The position numbers and the translations under genes were made by a program. Under the pieces are notes generated by a model. That model ran no database searches. It was not told the DNA's origin and was given only the letters and a program-made list of their open reading frames with translations. From Candidatus Omnitrophota bacterium (lineage in GTDB: Bacteria > Ratteibacteria > UBA8468 > B48-G9 > JAFGKM01), in NCBI GenBank assembly GCA_023819225.1, contig JAMWCZ010000004.1, forward strand, positions 1 to 35,804: a stretch of 35,804 bases of DNA. Direction: 5' to 3'. Below are positions 8,571 through 19,200 of this stretch, in pieces; the first letter of the stretch is position 1; every line of letters begins with the position of its first letter.

Positions 8571-10763
8571 ATGGATGTTCCAAAAACAGTTATAGACCGT
8601 CTGGAAGAACTTGGTGTATCTCTGAAAGATATTAAACTTACTGCTGTTGCTGACCTTGATATCCAGGGTGACTTTACCACTGTATGGGTCCTTGTGTCTT
8701 CTGAAAAGATTATGGCACTTCCAGAAAAAGGTAGAGGAATGGAAGTTATAGTGGAACTGAAAGATGTTGAAAGCACAAGGGTTTACTGTACAGTGGGAAG
8801 TGCCTTCTTTCAGGCAAGGGTTGGTGGTGTCTATATTGATATAGCAAGGTTTACCAATATTCTGCGTTATAAATTTGAAAGATTGTCATCCCAGATTGAA
8901 AATCTCAGAGCAGGCAAGTTAGTAGATAACAAAGTGCTTCAGGAGCCGCATCCCCTGCTTTGTAAGACCTGTGGTATGCCGTTAAGGGAAGAGGGTGCTG
9001 CCTGTCCCAGATGTGCAAAGGAAGGGGGGATGATAAAGCGACTGCTCTCTTTGATAATGCCATATATGCACTGGATGGTTGCTATATTCTTTATCACTGC
9101 AATAGCAGTGGGGTTTAACCTCGTTCCACCTCAACTTGTAAGAATTCTTGTTGATGATGTGTTGACCACCAAGCGTCATACCGAATGGCTTATATGGCTG
9201 GTACTTGCTCTTATAGGGACAGAGGTATTCCGTGCACAGTTTAATACGTTGATAGGAACACTTTCAACATCTGTGGGTACTTTGATAACATATTCTTTGA
9301 GGACCCGTATGTTCAGAAAATTACAGGAACTGTCCATTGACTATTATGACAAAAACTCTGCCGGTATGATAATGACAAGGTTCTCTTCAGATGTAGAGCA
9401 ACTCCATGGATTTGTATCCCAGATAGGACAGGGGTTCCTTATCAATATACTTTTATTTATAGGAATAGGTATTATGCTTTTTACTATCAATGCACGTCTG
9501 GCTATTTATGTACTTGTTCCTATACCCTTTGTTGTATCAGGCACATGGTTTTTCTGGCACAAGATTTATCCGAGATATTATAAACTCTGGGATAGTCAGG
9601 CAAAGATGTCCAGTTTCCTCCACAGTATAATATCAGGAATCCGTTTAGTGCGTGCATTTGCGCAGGAAGAAAAAGAGATAGAGCGTTTTGAAAAGAGGGC
9701 GATGAATTTAAGAGATGCGAACAGGGCGGTAAACTTAAGCGTTGCTGCTTTTAACCCGCTTATGGCTTTCTTTTTCAGTTTAGGTGGGTTGATTGTATGG
9801 TATGCTGGTGGTAAGAGTGTACTTGCTGAAAAATTAACATTAGGGGAATTGATGGCTTTTTTAAGTTATATAACAATGTTTTATACCCCGCTTTCAAGTT
9901 TAACCCTCCTTTCAAACTGGTTCAGCGGTTTTATTACTGCCACCCACCGTATATTTGAGATTCTGGATACCGAGCCCACGTTGAAACCACCTGCCCGGCC
10001 GGTAGATATAAAAAAAATAGAAGGTGATATTGAATTTAGAAATGTTACATTCGGATATGACCCATATCACCCTGTTCTTAAGAATATAAGTTTTAAGATT
10101 AACAAAGGAGAGATGATAGGTATTGTTGGAAAAAGCGGTAGTGGCAAGACAACGATTGTGAATCTTATATGTAGGTTTTACGACCCACAGCAGGGAGTGG
10201 TACTTTTAGATGGATATGACGCCAGGACTATTCCATTGGAAGTTATACACAGAAATATAGGGATTGTTTTACAGGAACCATTTCTTTTCAGGGGCACAAT
10301 AGCAGAGAATATCTCCTATGGAAATCCAAAAGCCACATATAAGGAGATTATTGCTGCTGCAAAGGCAGCAAATATACACGAGTCAATAATGCAAATGCCA
10401 AGTGGATATGATTTTTACCTCGGTGAAGGTGGGGCAGGGCTTTCAGGTGGTGAAAGACAGAGAGTAGGGATAGCAAGGGTGCTGCTGTGCGACCCGCCGG
10501 TTTTGATACTGGATGAGGCAACATCTTCGGTGGATACAGAGTCGGAGATAAAGATACAGGAAGCACTTGCTGTTCTTTGTAAGGGAAGAACAACCATTGC
10601 TATAGCACACCGCCTTTCAACTCTTAAAGATGCGGACAGGTTATATGTTATTGACAGAGGCAGGATTGTAGAGTATGGAAGTCATGAGGAGTTGATGAAG
10701 AGCCGTGGTATCTATTATAAACTTGTTGAGGCACAGACAAAACTTTCTACCATTGATGAATAA
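8571..10763 (+). CDS. ABC exporter (fused permease/ATPase) with N-terminal PH-like domain and CxxC...CxxC zinc ribbon
   Basis: Walker A GKSGSGKTT, signature LSGGERQRVGIARVLL, Walker B PVLILDEATSSVD, H-loop AIAHRLS; about 150-aa N-terminal extension with CKTCGMPLREEGAACPRC preceding the TM region. Confidence 0.93.
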   Translation: MDVPKTVIDRLEELGVSLKDIKLTAVADLDIQGDFTTVWVLVSSEKIMALPEKGRGMEVIVELKDVESTRVYCTVGSAFFQARVGGVYIDIARFTNILRYKFERLSSQIENLRAGKLVDNKVLQEPHPLLCKTCGMPLREEGAACPRCAKEGGMIKRLLSLIMPYMHWMVAIFFITAIAVGFNLVPPQLVRILVDDVLTTKRHTEWLIWLVLALIGTEVFRAQFNTLIGTLSTSVGTLITYSLRTRMFRKLQELSIDYYDKNSAGMIMTRFSSDVEQLHGFVSQIGQGFLINILLFIGIGIMLFTINARLAIYVLVPIPFVVSGTWFFWHKIYPRYYKLWDSQAKMSSFLHSIISGIRLVRAFAQEEKEIERFEKRAMNLRDANRAVNLSVAAFNPLMAFFFSLGGLIVWYAGGKSVLAEKLTLGELMAFLSYITMFYTPLSSLTLLSNWFSGFITATHRIFEILDTEPTLKPPARPVDIKKIEGDIEFRNVTFGYDPYHPVLKNISFKINKGEMIGIVGKSGSGKTTIVNLICRFYDPQQGVVLLDGYDARTIPLEVIHRNIGIVLQEPFLFRGTIAENISYGNPKATYKEIIAAAKAANIHESIMQMPSGYDFYLGEGGAGLSGGERQRVGIARVLLCDPPVLILDEATSSVDTESEIKIQEALAVLCKGRTTIAIAHRLSTLKDADRLYVIDRGRIVEYGSHEELMKSRGIYYKLVEAQTKLSTIDE

Positions 10764-10777
10764 AACGCTTGTATAAC

Positions 10778-10807
10778 TTGACAGAAATCTGTGGGTGGTA
10801 GTATAAT
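10778..10807 (+). promoter_or_regulatory. Consensus sigma70-type promoter upstream of pseudopilin gene
   Basis: TTGACA (10778-10783), 18-bp spacer, TATAAT (10802-10807). Confidence 0.7.
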
Positions 10808-10907
10808 ATAGGTAAATGAAAAAGGGAGAAAGGAGGTGGTAGATATAAGGGAGAAAGGCGCGAGAGGGGAGATGTGAGAATAGGAAAAAAGAAAGGAGGA
10901 AAAGAAT

Positions 10908-11699
10908 ATGGAAAGAAGAATGAGAAAAATGGGGTTTACGTTGATAGAGTTATTGGTGGTAGTTGCAATAATTGCAATCCTTGCAGCGATGTTATTACCA
11001 GCACTATCACAGGCAAGAGAGAGGGCAAGAATGACAACCTGTATAAGCAACCTTAAGCAGATAGGGCTTGCTGTTCATATGTATGCTGCTGACTATGAGG
11101 GGATTATATCCTGCTACAATTCAAATAATAGTATCTGGTATAACTTTGCAGGAGTGCTAGAGATGTATCTCTCAAACCGTCCACTTGATACAACCAAGGG
11201 ATACAGCAAGGTATGGATATGTCCTTCTGACTATCGTTTCAAGTTATTAGGATGGAGTCCATATCCTGTATGGTGGGGCGGGATGTCCTATGGTATCCAT
11301 GTGGGTTTATACAGTGCCAGTGGTTATATGGCGGACCCTGCAAATTATGGTTGCAGATTTGTATTTGCAAAACTTGACCGGCTGGCAGCACCTTCAAGGA
11401 CCCTTTATATAGCAGAAAATGGTAGTACTGACCCAACCGCTGTGATGTATAAAGCAACAGGACCTTATTTAACGGGTAGTTGGTGGTTACTTGCAAACTT
11501 CCACGGCAGCCGTGACTATGGGAAGGCATTTACCAATGTCCTTTATGCTGATGGACATGTGAAGAGTGAATCAAATGCATGGCTTACGAGAGATGTGCCT
11601 GTTGTTACTATATGGAATGCTGAACCATGGTATCAATATCTTGGCCCTGATGGAACACAGGGTGGGTGTTGGTACACTGCCCTGGTCAAGATAAAGTAA
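10908..11699 (+). CDS. Type IV pseudopilin-like protein, prepilin-type N-terminal domain with DUF1559/H-X9-DG-like C-terminus
   Basis: [48 protein letters not shown] prepilin motif; [11 protein letters not shown] near C-terminus; RBS AAAGGAGG upstream. Confidence 0.9.
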   Translation: MERRMRKMGFTLIELLVVVAIIAILAAMLLPALSQARERARMTTCISNLKQIGLAVHMYAADYEGIISCYNSNNSIWYNFAGVLEMYLSNRPLDTTKGYSKVWICPSDYRFKLLGWSPYPVWWGGMSYGIHVGLYSASGYMADPANYGCRFVFAKLDRLAAPSRTLYIAENGSTDPTAVMYKATGPYLTGSWWLLANFHGSRDYGKAFTNVLYADGHVKSESNAWLTRDVPVVTIWNAEPWYQYLGPDGTQGGCWYTALVKIK

Positions 11700-13977
11700 A
11701 AAGAGAGACACCTGATATACCGGATTTCAGGCGTTTCCTGTCAAATGGTTCGCTATAAAGGTAGTAGTTGCTGAAAGGCCGGGAAATGTGCTTTTTTGTC
11801 TCCCGGCTTCTTGATATATTGGCAAGTGTATTATACACATCTATGTATATAATATTTCTTCCTTTACGGGTGATATCTTTTGGAGTAATAATCTGGTATG
11901 GTTGATAAGTTATAGCACCTACATATATTCCGTTCACATATATCTTTGCTGAATATCTTAAAGATGTTATGGTAAGTTTCATTTCAGAAGGGTCTTCAAG
12001 AAAAAATTCATTTTTGTATGAGACACAGCCAGAAAAACTTCTACCAAATAAACTTTTCCAGTCAGAAAATCTTTCCATATCCTTTATCTCCACCTGTTTT
12101 TCTTTGTATTTTTTATGTAGTATCCGTTTTTGTTCCATCCAATCTCAAAAACTATGGATGCCTTCCATCTATTATGAAGTTTTATCTTGCGGTTGTATAT
12201 TTTTTCAGAAGTAAACTCACCTGATGGTTGAAAGGTAAAGATAAAGGCCGTCTCACCCGGTGCAATCTCCAGATAGTAGCCACTATTTCTATGGTGTAAG
12301 GCATATATAGTAAAACCTTCATTTCTGTATCTTACAATAAATAAAGAGCATTCTTCCCTCAGTTTGATATATCCTTTGAAGTGCCTTTCTCCACTTTCAT
12401 TGAATACAAAGTATATCAGCCCTCTTCTGTCTTTAATCTTCCTTATTTTTATGGATGGTTCATCACAGGGGGGTAACAGGGACATCTTTCTTCCGAGGTC
12501 TCTATATACCATACGGGCAAAACTTCCAAGTGGATTGAGAACTTTGTGGTATTTACTTGATAGGTCAGGGCTATAGTGTATGGTATTTTTAAGGTTTAGT
12601 AGAGCAGGGGCATAGACCTTGATATCTTTACCGAAATTCTCTATAAAGGTTTTTTCTTTTTCACTGAGCGAAGATAAAGGCGGGATTATAAGTTGGGTAT
12701 ATTTTCTATACCCGTATTTGATATAACCATCTCCTTTCTGGAATTTATCTATCTCATTTGGGGAAACAATATCAAAGTCCTCTCCATTCATCAGAAGGTA
12801 TTCCATAAGTGCTTCAAAGTAAAGGCCTGTGTTTTTGCTTTCTTCGCGCCACAGGGAGGTTATCGGATACCATAAGCCAGTATCAACAACAGGGGTTTTG
12901 TCTCCCACCAGTTTTATAAATCCATCAAGGTATTTTATAAGTTCAGGAAACAGAAGCCATTGCGGTGACTGGAAGCCAAAGGCAGCGACAAAACTCAGGT
13001 TGTCCGTCCCCCAGATATATTCAGATGTTGCTGGAGTGAAAAGATATACCCCCCTTATAAGGTGATGGTCTATAACCCATTTTGTATCTTCTATGGTAGT
13101 TCCACATCCATAGGTAGCCATAATCTCACTGAGAGCATATGGACTTCCTGACTGTCTTGCTGCAGATGACGCGAACTTTGCCATATTTGTATTATATGGA
13201 AAGGCATTATAACTTAAATGACTAAACCTTGCTTTTTCTTTTTCAGGCATAATCTGCTGGCATATTATATCTATTCCGGGTATATCAAAAACCTTCATCT
13301 GTACAAGTAAATCACCTGTGGAAAAGAGATGCCTTTCTATCAGGTCATCATTATTAAAGTGCCCTGTAAAGAGCACACCATTCTCTTTACACCAGTTTTT
13401 AACAGACAGAAAAAAATTTTTCTTCAGCATTTCTGTGAGAAGACGGGCAAAGTCTTCCCTTGCCTTCTTAGATGCTTTATCATTGCCTGTGTAGTAGAAA
13501 AGGGCAGGTATGAGCTCTTTTATATCATATCCGTATCTCTCAAAAAAATTTTTTTCCATATCCTTCACCCACGGGATAGAGGTTTTATACTTACATCCTT
13601 TCCAGAAGAATATACCGTTTATAACACCTGAAAAATTACACGGCTCATCACAAAAAAATCCTTTAATAACACTTCCAAAGTATTTCCCAAAGTGCCTTTT
13701 ATATAATTCGTAAGTTGTCTCTATAAATGTTTTACCTGAACCGGGTGTGATAAGAGATACAAGCGAGGACAACGATAACACTGTACTCTTTAAAGTACTC
13801 AGAGGAAAGATACCTGCAGCCCATTGTTTCTTCAGAGTGCGGGATGGGGATGACAGATCTGCATCCTTTCTCAAAGGCGTCTCTTATCACCGCTTTTGTT
13901 CGGGTGCTTTTCAACCTCCCATTAAGAACAAACATAAGTGAAACCGGGGGAAAACTAATATTTACTTCCTTTTCCAT
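11686..13977 (-). pseudogene. Broken GH106/GH2-like glycoside hydrolase in three frames with a probable internal deletion
   Basis: N-terminal piece 13732-13977 (SLMFVLNGRLKSTRTKAVIRDAFEKGCRSVIPIPH...YLSSEYFKEY), central piece 12084-13874 (GKTFIETTYELYKRHFGKYFGSVIKGFFCDEP...SEYIWGTDNLSF), C-terminal jelly-roll piece 11686-12138 (MERFSDWKSLFGRSFSGCVSYKNEFFL...YVNGIYVG). All collinear on the minus strand but not in one frame. Confidence 0.75.
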
Positions 13978-13988
13978 TTTCCCTCCTT

Positions 13989-14867
13989 TTACAGGTACTT
14001 ATTCTTTCTGAAATTTCTTATTTCCTGGACAAAAATCTCCGGCTCATCTATAAAAGGGAAGTGCCGTGAACGCGGTATAACACACATCTCACTTTTCGGT
14101 ATCTTCCTTGCCATAAGTCCGAATGCTTCTAAAGGAAAAGAGATATCCTGCTGTCCTGCAACAAGAAGCACAGGGCATCTTATCTCTTCCATCCTTTTTA
14201 TTATCTCATTATGAATCTCTGCCTCATACCTGAAGTTGCTGTTTTTTTCATCAAGATATGTGAAGTCGGTTCTTGAGAATACCTCACAGACCTCATCACG
14301 CTTTTCATGCCAGTGGTATATAATTGCAGGTGCCTGTTCCATTACCTGCTGACGGAATGACTCATCTCCTGTAATCTCACCCCTGTTATACCTGTCACAT
14401 ATCTCTTTTACCTTTTCTGCAACATTTAACCGTTCCATCTCCTCATTATAAATTTTTCCATACCATCCACTGCGGGATATCTCAGGATATGTAACACCTC
14501 CGCATACAAGATATAATTCTTTGACACGGTGAGGATAGTTAAGGGTGAAGTAAATTGCAAGTGCAGCGCCGAAAGAGTGTCCTAATATAGATGCTTTTTC
14601 TTCCCCTGAACAATGTATAAGGTTATCAATATCTTGAGACATACCTCTGTAACTAACAAGATTTTTATCAGGCACTGGTTTGCTTTTGCCACTACCACGT
14701 TCATCTAAATAGACCATTGTCGCCTCATCTGCAAGAGGGGAAAGATACGGGATAAAGTAGTCACCTGAGTTTCCCTTACCACCATGAAGGCAGATAAACA
14801 AAGGTCCTTTCCCTTCTGTTTGATAATGGATATTCATATCAACTGAGAAGAAGTATCTGCTTTCCAC
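13989..14867 (-). CDS. Alpha/beta hydrolase (proline iminopeptidase-like)
   Basis: LFICLHGGKGNSGDYF, YLDERGSGKS, ILGHSFGAALAIYF, C-terminal SRHFPFIDEPE. GTG start at 14867 chosen because GAGGAGG lies just upstream; the ORF track extends to 14936. Confidence 0.85.
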   Translation of the reverse strand: MESRYFFSVDMNIHYQTEGKGPLFICLHGGKGNSGDYFIPYLSPLADEATMVYLDERGSGKSKPVPDKNLVSYRGMSQDIDNLIHCSGEEKASILGHSFGAALAIYFTLNYPHRVKELYLVCGGVTYPEISRSGWYGKIYNEEMERLNVAEKVKEICDRYNRGEITGDESFRQQVMEQAPAIIYHWHEKRDEVCEVFSRTDFTYLDEKNSNFRYEAEIHNEIIKRMEEIRCPVLLVAGQQDISFPLEAFGLMARKIPKSEMCVIPRSRHFPFIDEPEIFVQEIRNFRKNKYL

Positions 14868-14883
14868 TGTTTGCCTCCTCTTT

Positions 14884-15606
14884 TTAAGTATAATATTCCT
14901 TCCATTCCGGTTTACCATACCATATACGAGAACCATCGGGAAAGACCATCTTTTTAGGTGATGGTAGAGAATCTTTATTAAACAAAGGTGGTTTTCTATA
15001 TTCTAGAACAGGTGAAAGTATAATCTCTTTTCCCTCTTTCATTTTAATGGGTATATACCCCTTTTCTCCTTTAACTTCCGCAAAGTTTTTCCCGCCATTA
15101 TGGGAGATAAATATTTCTTTCCATGGACTTTTCAGTGTTACCTTCCCACCTTTTAAACTCTTTATACGGCAGAAAATAACTTCTTTCCCATTATATGAAG
15201 AAAATACCAGAAATCCACCTTCAACCCTGATATTTCTGAATGAAGCAGGTTTCCCTTCCTTCCATCCGGGGAATAACCTTATAATTCCACCGTATCCCTG
15301 AACCAGCATCTCTGTGAGAACCATAAGATAGGCGCTGGTATTTTCTAATACAGGGAAGACATATTCCTTTCCATCCAGCACAGGTGAACTTTCTTTTTTA
15401 TCAGTTTTTCAATATCCATCCCTTCCTTTATTGCTGTGATTACTTCAGAATGGGAAAGATGGTCAGGTACATCAAGCCTGGTAAGGTGATAGGGTGCATA
15501 AAAAACTGCTCCAAGGTCACCGTTTCCAAGAAGCAGCCCATCTGTCCATATACGTGGAGCGTTCTTATATATAAGGTTATACCTTTCAGATACTCCATTT
15601 TCTTTT
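14884..15606 (-). pseudogene. GH95-like glycoside hydrolase remnant: N-terminal and C-terminal segments retained, catalytic centre missing, frameshifted at junction
   Basis: N-terminal reading (about 15606-15385): NGVSERYNLIYKNAPRIWTDGLLLGNGDLGAVFYAPYHLTRLDV...; C-terminal frame (14884-15381 plus SPV): LDGKEYVFPVLENTSAYLMVLTEMLVQGYGGIIRLFPGWKEGKPASFRNIRVEGGFLV. Confidence 0.75.
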
Positions 15607-15608
15607 CC

Positions 15609-16286
15609 CTATTTTAAATTCCTTAAAAATATTGCGGTTATCTCCTTATCTTTAAGAAACCTGTTAAAAATTATCATCTCGTCAAATATAGTCATCGGTG
15701 CACCAATGCTGAAGTTGATACCACTTACCACTTCAGGGACATTATCCGTTATTCTGCTGATAAGAGTGCTATTGATGAAAAACTTTATTTCCTTTCCACT
15801 TTTCCATGAAGCTGCAATATGATACCACCGTTCCTTATCAAAGGCATAATACTTACAGGCATTTGCAGAAATTTTTTCACCCGGATAGTATATATAAAAC
15901 CTTGTCACACCCCAGTAGACATATGTAATCTGCATTGCAGGGCTACCATTAACATAAAAGAAGTTATACTGACCTGTTTTTATATCAGCACTTTTCCATC
16001 CAGCGGGTTTCATCCAGAAACTTACAGTCCCTTCTTGATTATTCATATTGCCAGTATAGGGATATGTTATCCGTCCATTTCTTATGAGGATACCTTTACC
16101 TGTAATTCCATCCGTAAACTCAAACTCTGCGGTTATATCCAGCGGGTCTGGCTTACCTTTTGAAAAATCAGCAACAGGTGATTTATCAAAACTGCAATAA
16201 AAACTTATGTGAGAACGGTCAAGTGCAAAAACTCCATCAGCAATTATAAAGATGAGGAACACTGTTAAAATTTTTTTTGTTAGCAT
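15609..16286 (-). CDS. Secreted LamG/concanavalin-A-like domain protein (possibly the N-terminal part of the adjacent broken GH95-like gene)
   Basis: Signal-peptide-like N-terminus MLTKKILTVFLIFIIADGVFA; EGTVSFWMKPAGWK, RWYHIAASWKSGKEIKFFINSTLI. Confidence 0.8.
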   Translation of the reverse strand: MLTKKILTVFLIFIIADGVFALDRSHISFYCSFDKSPVADFSKGKPDPLDITAEFEFTDGITGKGILIRNGRITYPYTGNMNNQEGTVSFWMKPAGWKSADIKTGQYNFFYVNGSPAMQITYVYWGVTRFYIYYPGEKISANACKYYAFDKERWYHIAASWKSGKEIKFFINSTLISRITDNVPEVVSGINFSIGAPMTIFDEMIIFNRFLKDKEITAIFLRNLK

Positions 16287-16294
16287 TTTTCTCT

Positions 16295-19200
16295 TTACTG
16301 AAGCAGAAGAAGACGGAAGTCCCTCTTTTTTACAGGGACTGTAACAGAACCATCTTTCATCTTGAATATCTCTTTTGTTTCAACGTCAATAAGATCAGCA
16401 TTATCCCTGTCTTTAATACCAAGGGTCTTGAAATTGAAACTTATATTAGAGGTTTTGTCTTCATCTGTATTATTAAAAATCAAGGTCAGAAGTTTGGTTT
16501 CTCTTTTCCACAGGGTGGCTACAAAATGGTCCTGGTGATAGATATTCAATGTGATATACTTGCTGTTTCTCCAGTATGGAAGACATTCAACCTTATCATC
16601 CCATCCGAATTCCCTTAAGAAAGGGAATAGTTTTATGTATGTAATACTGTGATAAGGAAATGCATCATGGACCATATTTATTGCGCACCAGTGTCTGTCG
16701 TTGAAATCGTCCCCTGGTTCCAACCAGGCATATGACTGGGTAAGAAAGGCGGTCTGTGGTCCCCATACCCATGGAGAAAATTCTGCACGATAACGTTCCA
16801 TAGGGAGTGTAAGTGTATAAGAAACAGGCCACTTCTTTCCCCCTGCCTTATACTCTGCCTTTTTTCTTACCATATAGGCAGCCCATTGCTCTCCAGGTAT
16901 AAGGACATCATTGAATGACCAGTAAGCCATAACAGGGTGTCCTGACATATGTGTGGTCATCCAATTATATTTCCCCATATCCTTTACTATTGTGTAAAGC
17001 CGCTTCATTGTTTCACGCCAGGCAAGTACAGGGACTTCTGGTTGATATGTTCCCTTCTCATCAGTATATCCGCAGTTGTGGTACTTATTTGCACAGGGAT
17101 TGGGTTCTGAGACATCAAAATATGTGGCAAAAGGTAATCCTTCAGGTTTGCTATATTTACTGAAGAATCTATGGAAATAATATACATAATAGTCCTGATA
17201 ACTTTTGGAGCCATAACATACCTGTGCAGTTTCCGATTTAGAAGTAGATAAAAGTGATTTAAAGTCAGGTCTTCCGGAAGGCGCACATCTCCATTCTTCA
17301 TAGTAATACTCAGTTTCAGGGGCAAGTGATGGATTGGCTTCTGTAATGTAATGGTTCAGATAAGGTCCCCACTGGTATTCATCCTGCATCCTGCTCTTTA
17401 ATGATAGCACCTCTTTTTTCCGCTCTTCAAAATACTCATCAGGCATATTGAGATAGTTCCATCTACCTCCTATATGTGGCTGATGAGGCCCTATCTCTAC
17501 CTTCCTTCCACCAGGGGAGAGCCATTCAAACCAGTTTATACCACCAAGATTTTTATGTCCTGCCCATGCCCACCATTGCCCGCGTATACCTTCCACAGAA
17601 TATGGCTTTGCAGGTAGCGCGTGAATACCTAACTCTACAACGAGGGGTTCTTTAATATCTACCGGATGGTCTACAATAGTAAATTCAACAATGAACCCCT
17701 CTCTCTCAGGTATAAAACGCATAGATGTTTCAGGTTTTTTTAATTTCCATCCTTTAAGGGACTGCCATACCCACTGTATTCCCTGTTCATATCCCCCTAT
17801 CCTTATTCCACTTACAGGTAAAGAGACATATTCTTTTTCTGGTGTATAACCTGATAAACTTTCAACAGGATACTGCCCGCTGTACCAGTGTGTAGCATAT
17901 TCTTTTTTAAGAGGAATAGAAAGTAAAAGTCGCTCCAGTTTTATTCCAGATATCTCGGGTATAACTTCAATCTTTATCCATAAAAATCCATCAAACTCCA
18001 GACGGTTATATGTCTTTACGGTAAAAATTCCTTTCTTATCTTCACATATAAATTCAACTGCAGAGGGTGTATTCTTTATAACTTTCATTGTAGCATTATC
18101 TGTAAGGTACCCAACCCCTTCTGAAAATATTTTCAGTATAGCAGGACTGGATAGTATGTTTTCATTAAGTATAGAGATTTCAGAAGGAAGTACAGAATTT
18201 TTGTAGCGGAAGTATTTGTCCTTACAGTATATAGTATCTCTATCTACCTTTATTTCTGTCCATGGCCAGGGTGGTTTTTCAGAATATCCCAATTTATTGT
18301 CTAACCATACAGGCCTTTCCTTTTTTTCAAATTGTAGATTGATTTCATGGAGTTTTCTCCCCTCAATTTCAAAGATAACCTTTACACTGTATATACCCGG
18401 GGATAGATTGTGTGTATTGAATTCCACCTCTTCCTCTATATATTCTATCTTTTTTATAGTTGATAGTGCCTGCTTACCATCTTTGGCTAACACATTTATA
18501 TTCGCTGAAATGCCTTCTGAGATAAGTGAATCTGAGCCGGTATGAAGATGGACTATAAGTTTATCCAGTGTCGGCAGAAAAGAAGCAGATGCATTTGATT
18601 CCAGGGTAAAGACAAAAGGAATACGTTGTCTGTACAAAAGGATATCAGTTTCATCACATATATTTATGAGGATATCACCGCATAATGGCTCTTCTATAGA
18701 AAAGAAGATAGTGGCTGGTTTATCCGGTGAAATATCTCTTTCTTCTTTTTTTATTATATCCCTTTCTTCTTCCTTTAACTCCATCTTTTCTGTATCAACA
18801 GATTCCACAGTATATTTTATAAGTGATACTTCCATCCGTGGTTTTTTTATTCCTTCTGTTTTTGCCGAAATGCTGAAATTTCCACAGGATGGGTTGGTGA
18901 TACTTTCTATATGAACTGTTTCATCTCCTCCCAATTTCATAACTGCAAGTGGAATACTTTCTTTTCCTGTTTCCCATATACTGTCCAGGTCTTTTACACG
19001 GATACTTCTGTGGTATAGATTAAACATAAGGATTTCCCCTGTTTCCATCTTTTCAATACCTGCATCCAATAGAGGGATATGAAACTCCATATGCCAGTAT
19101 TCTTCTCCTGACACAGTTGAGATAACGCGCCAATTATCACTGTTCCAGGATGTATTCCCATTTTTGGCATCATACCTTGCCATATGTGCGTTTGAAGCAA

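Noticed and set aside
11705-11735. Inverted repeat ACACCTGA...TCAGGCGT downstream of the pseudopilin gene as a bidirectional terminator
   Set aside because: Stem is short with a G-T pair, the U-tract is weak, and it lies inside the C-terminal coding end of the GH106-like gene; not supported strongly enough to list.
15592-15625. Pyrrolysine read-through at the LamG-GH95 TAG
   Set aside because: Kept only as something to exclude: the downstream domain is itself deleted and frameshifted, so an ordinary nonsense mutation or normal stop is more likely, and no pyl genes are in the window.
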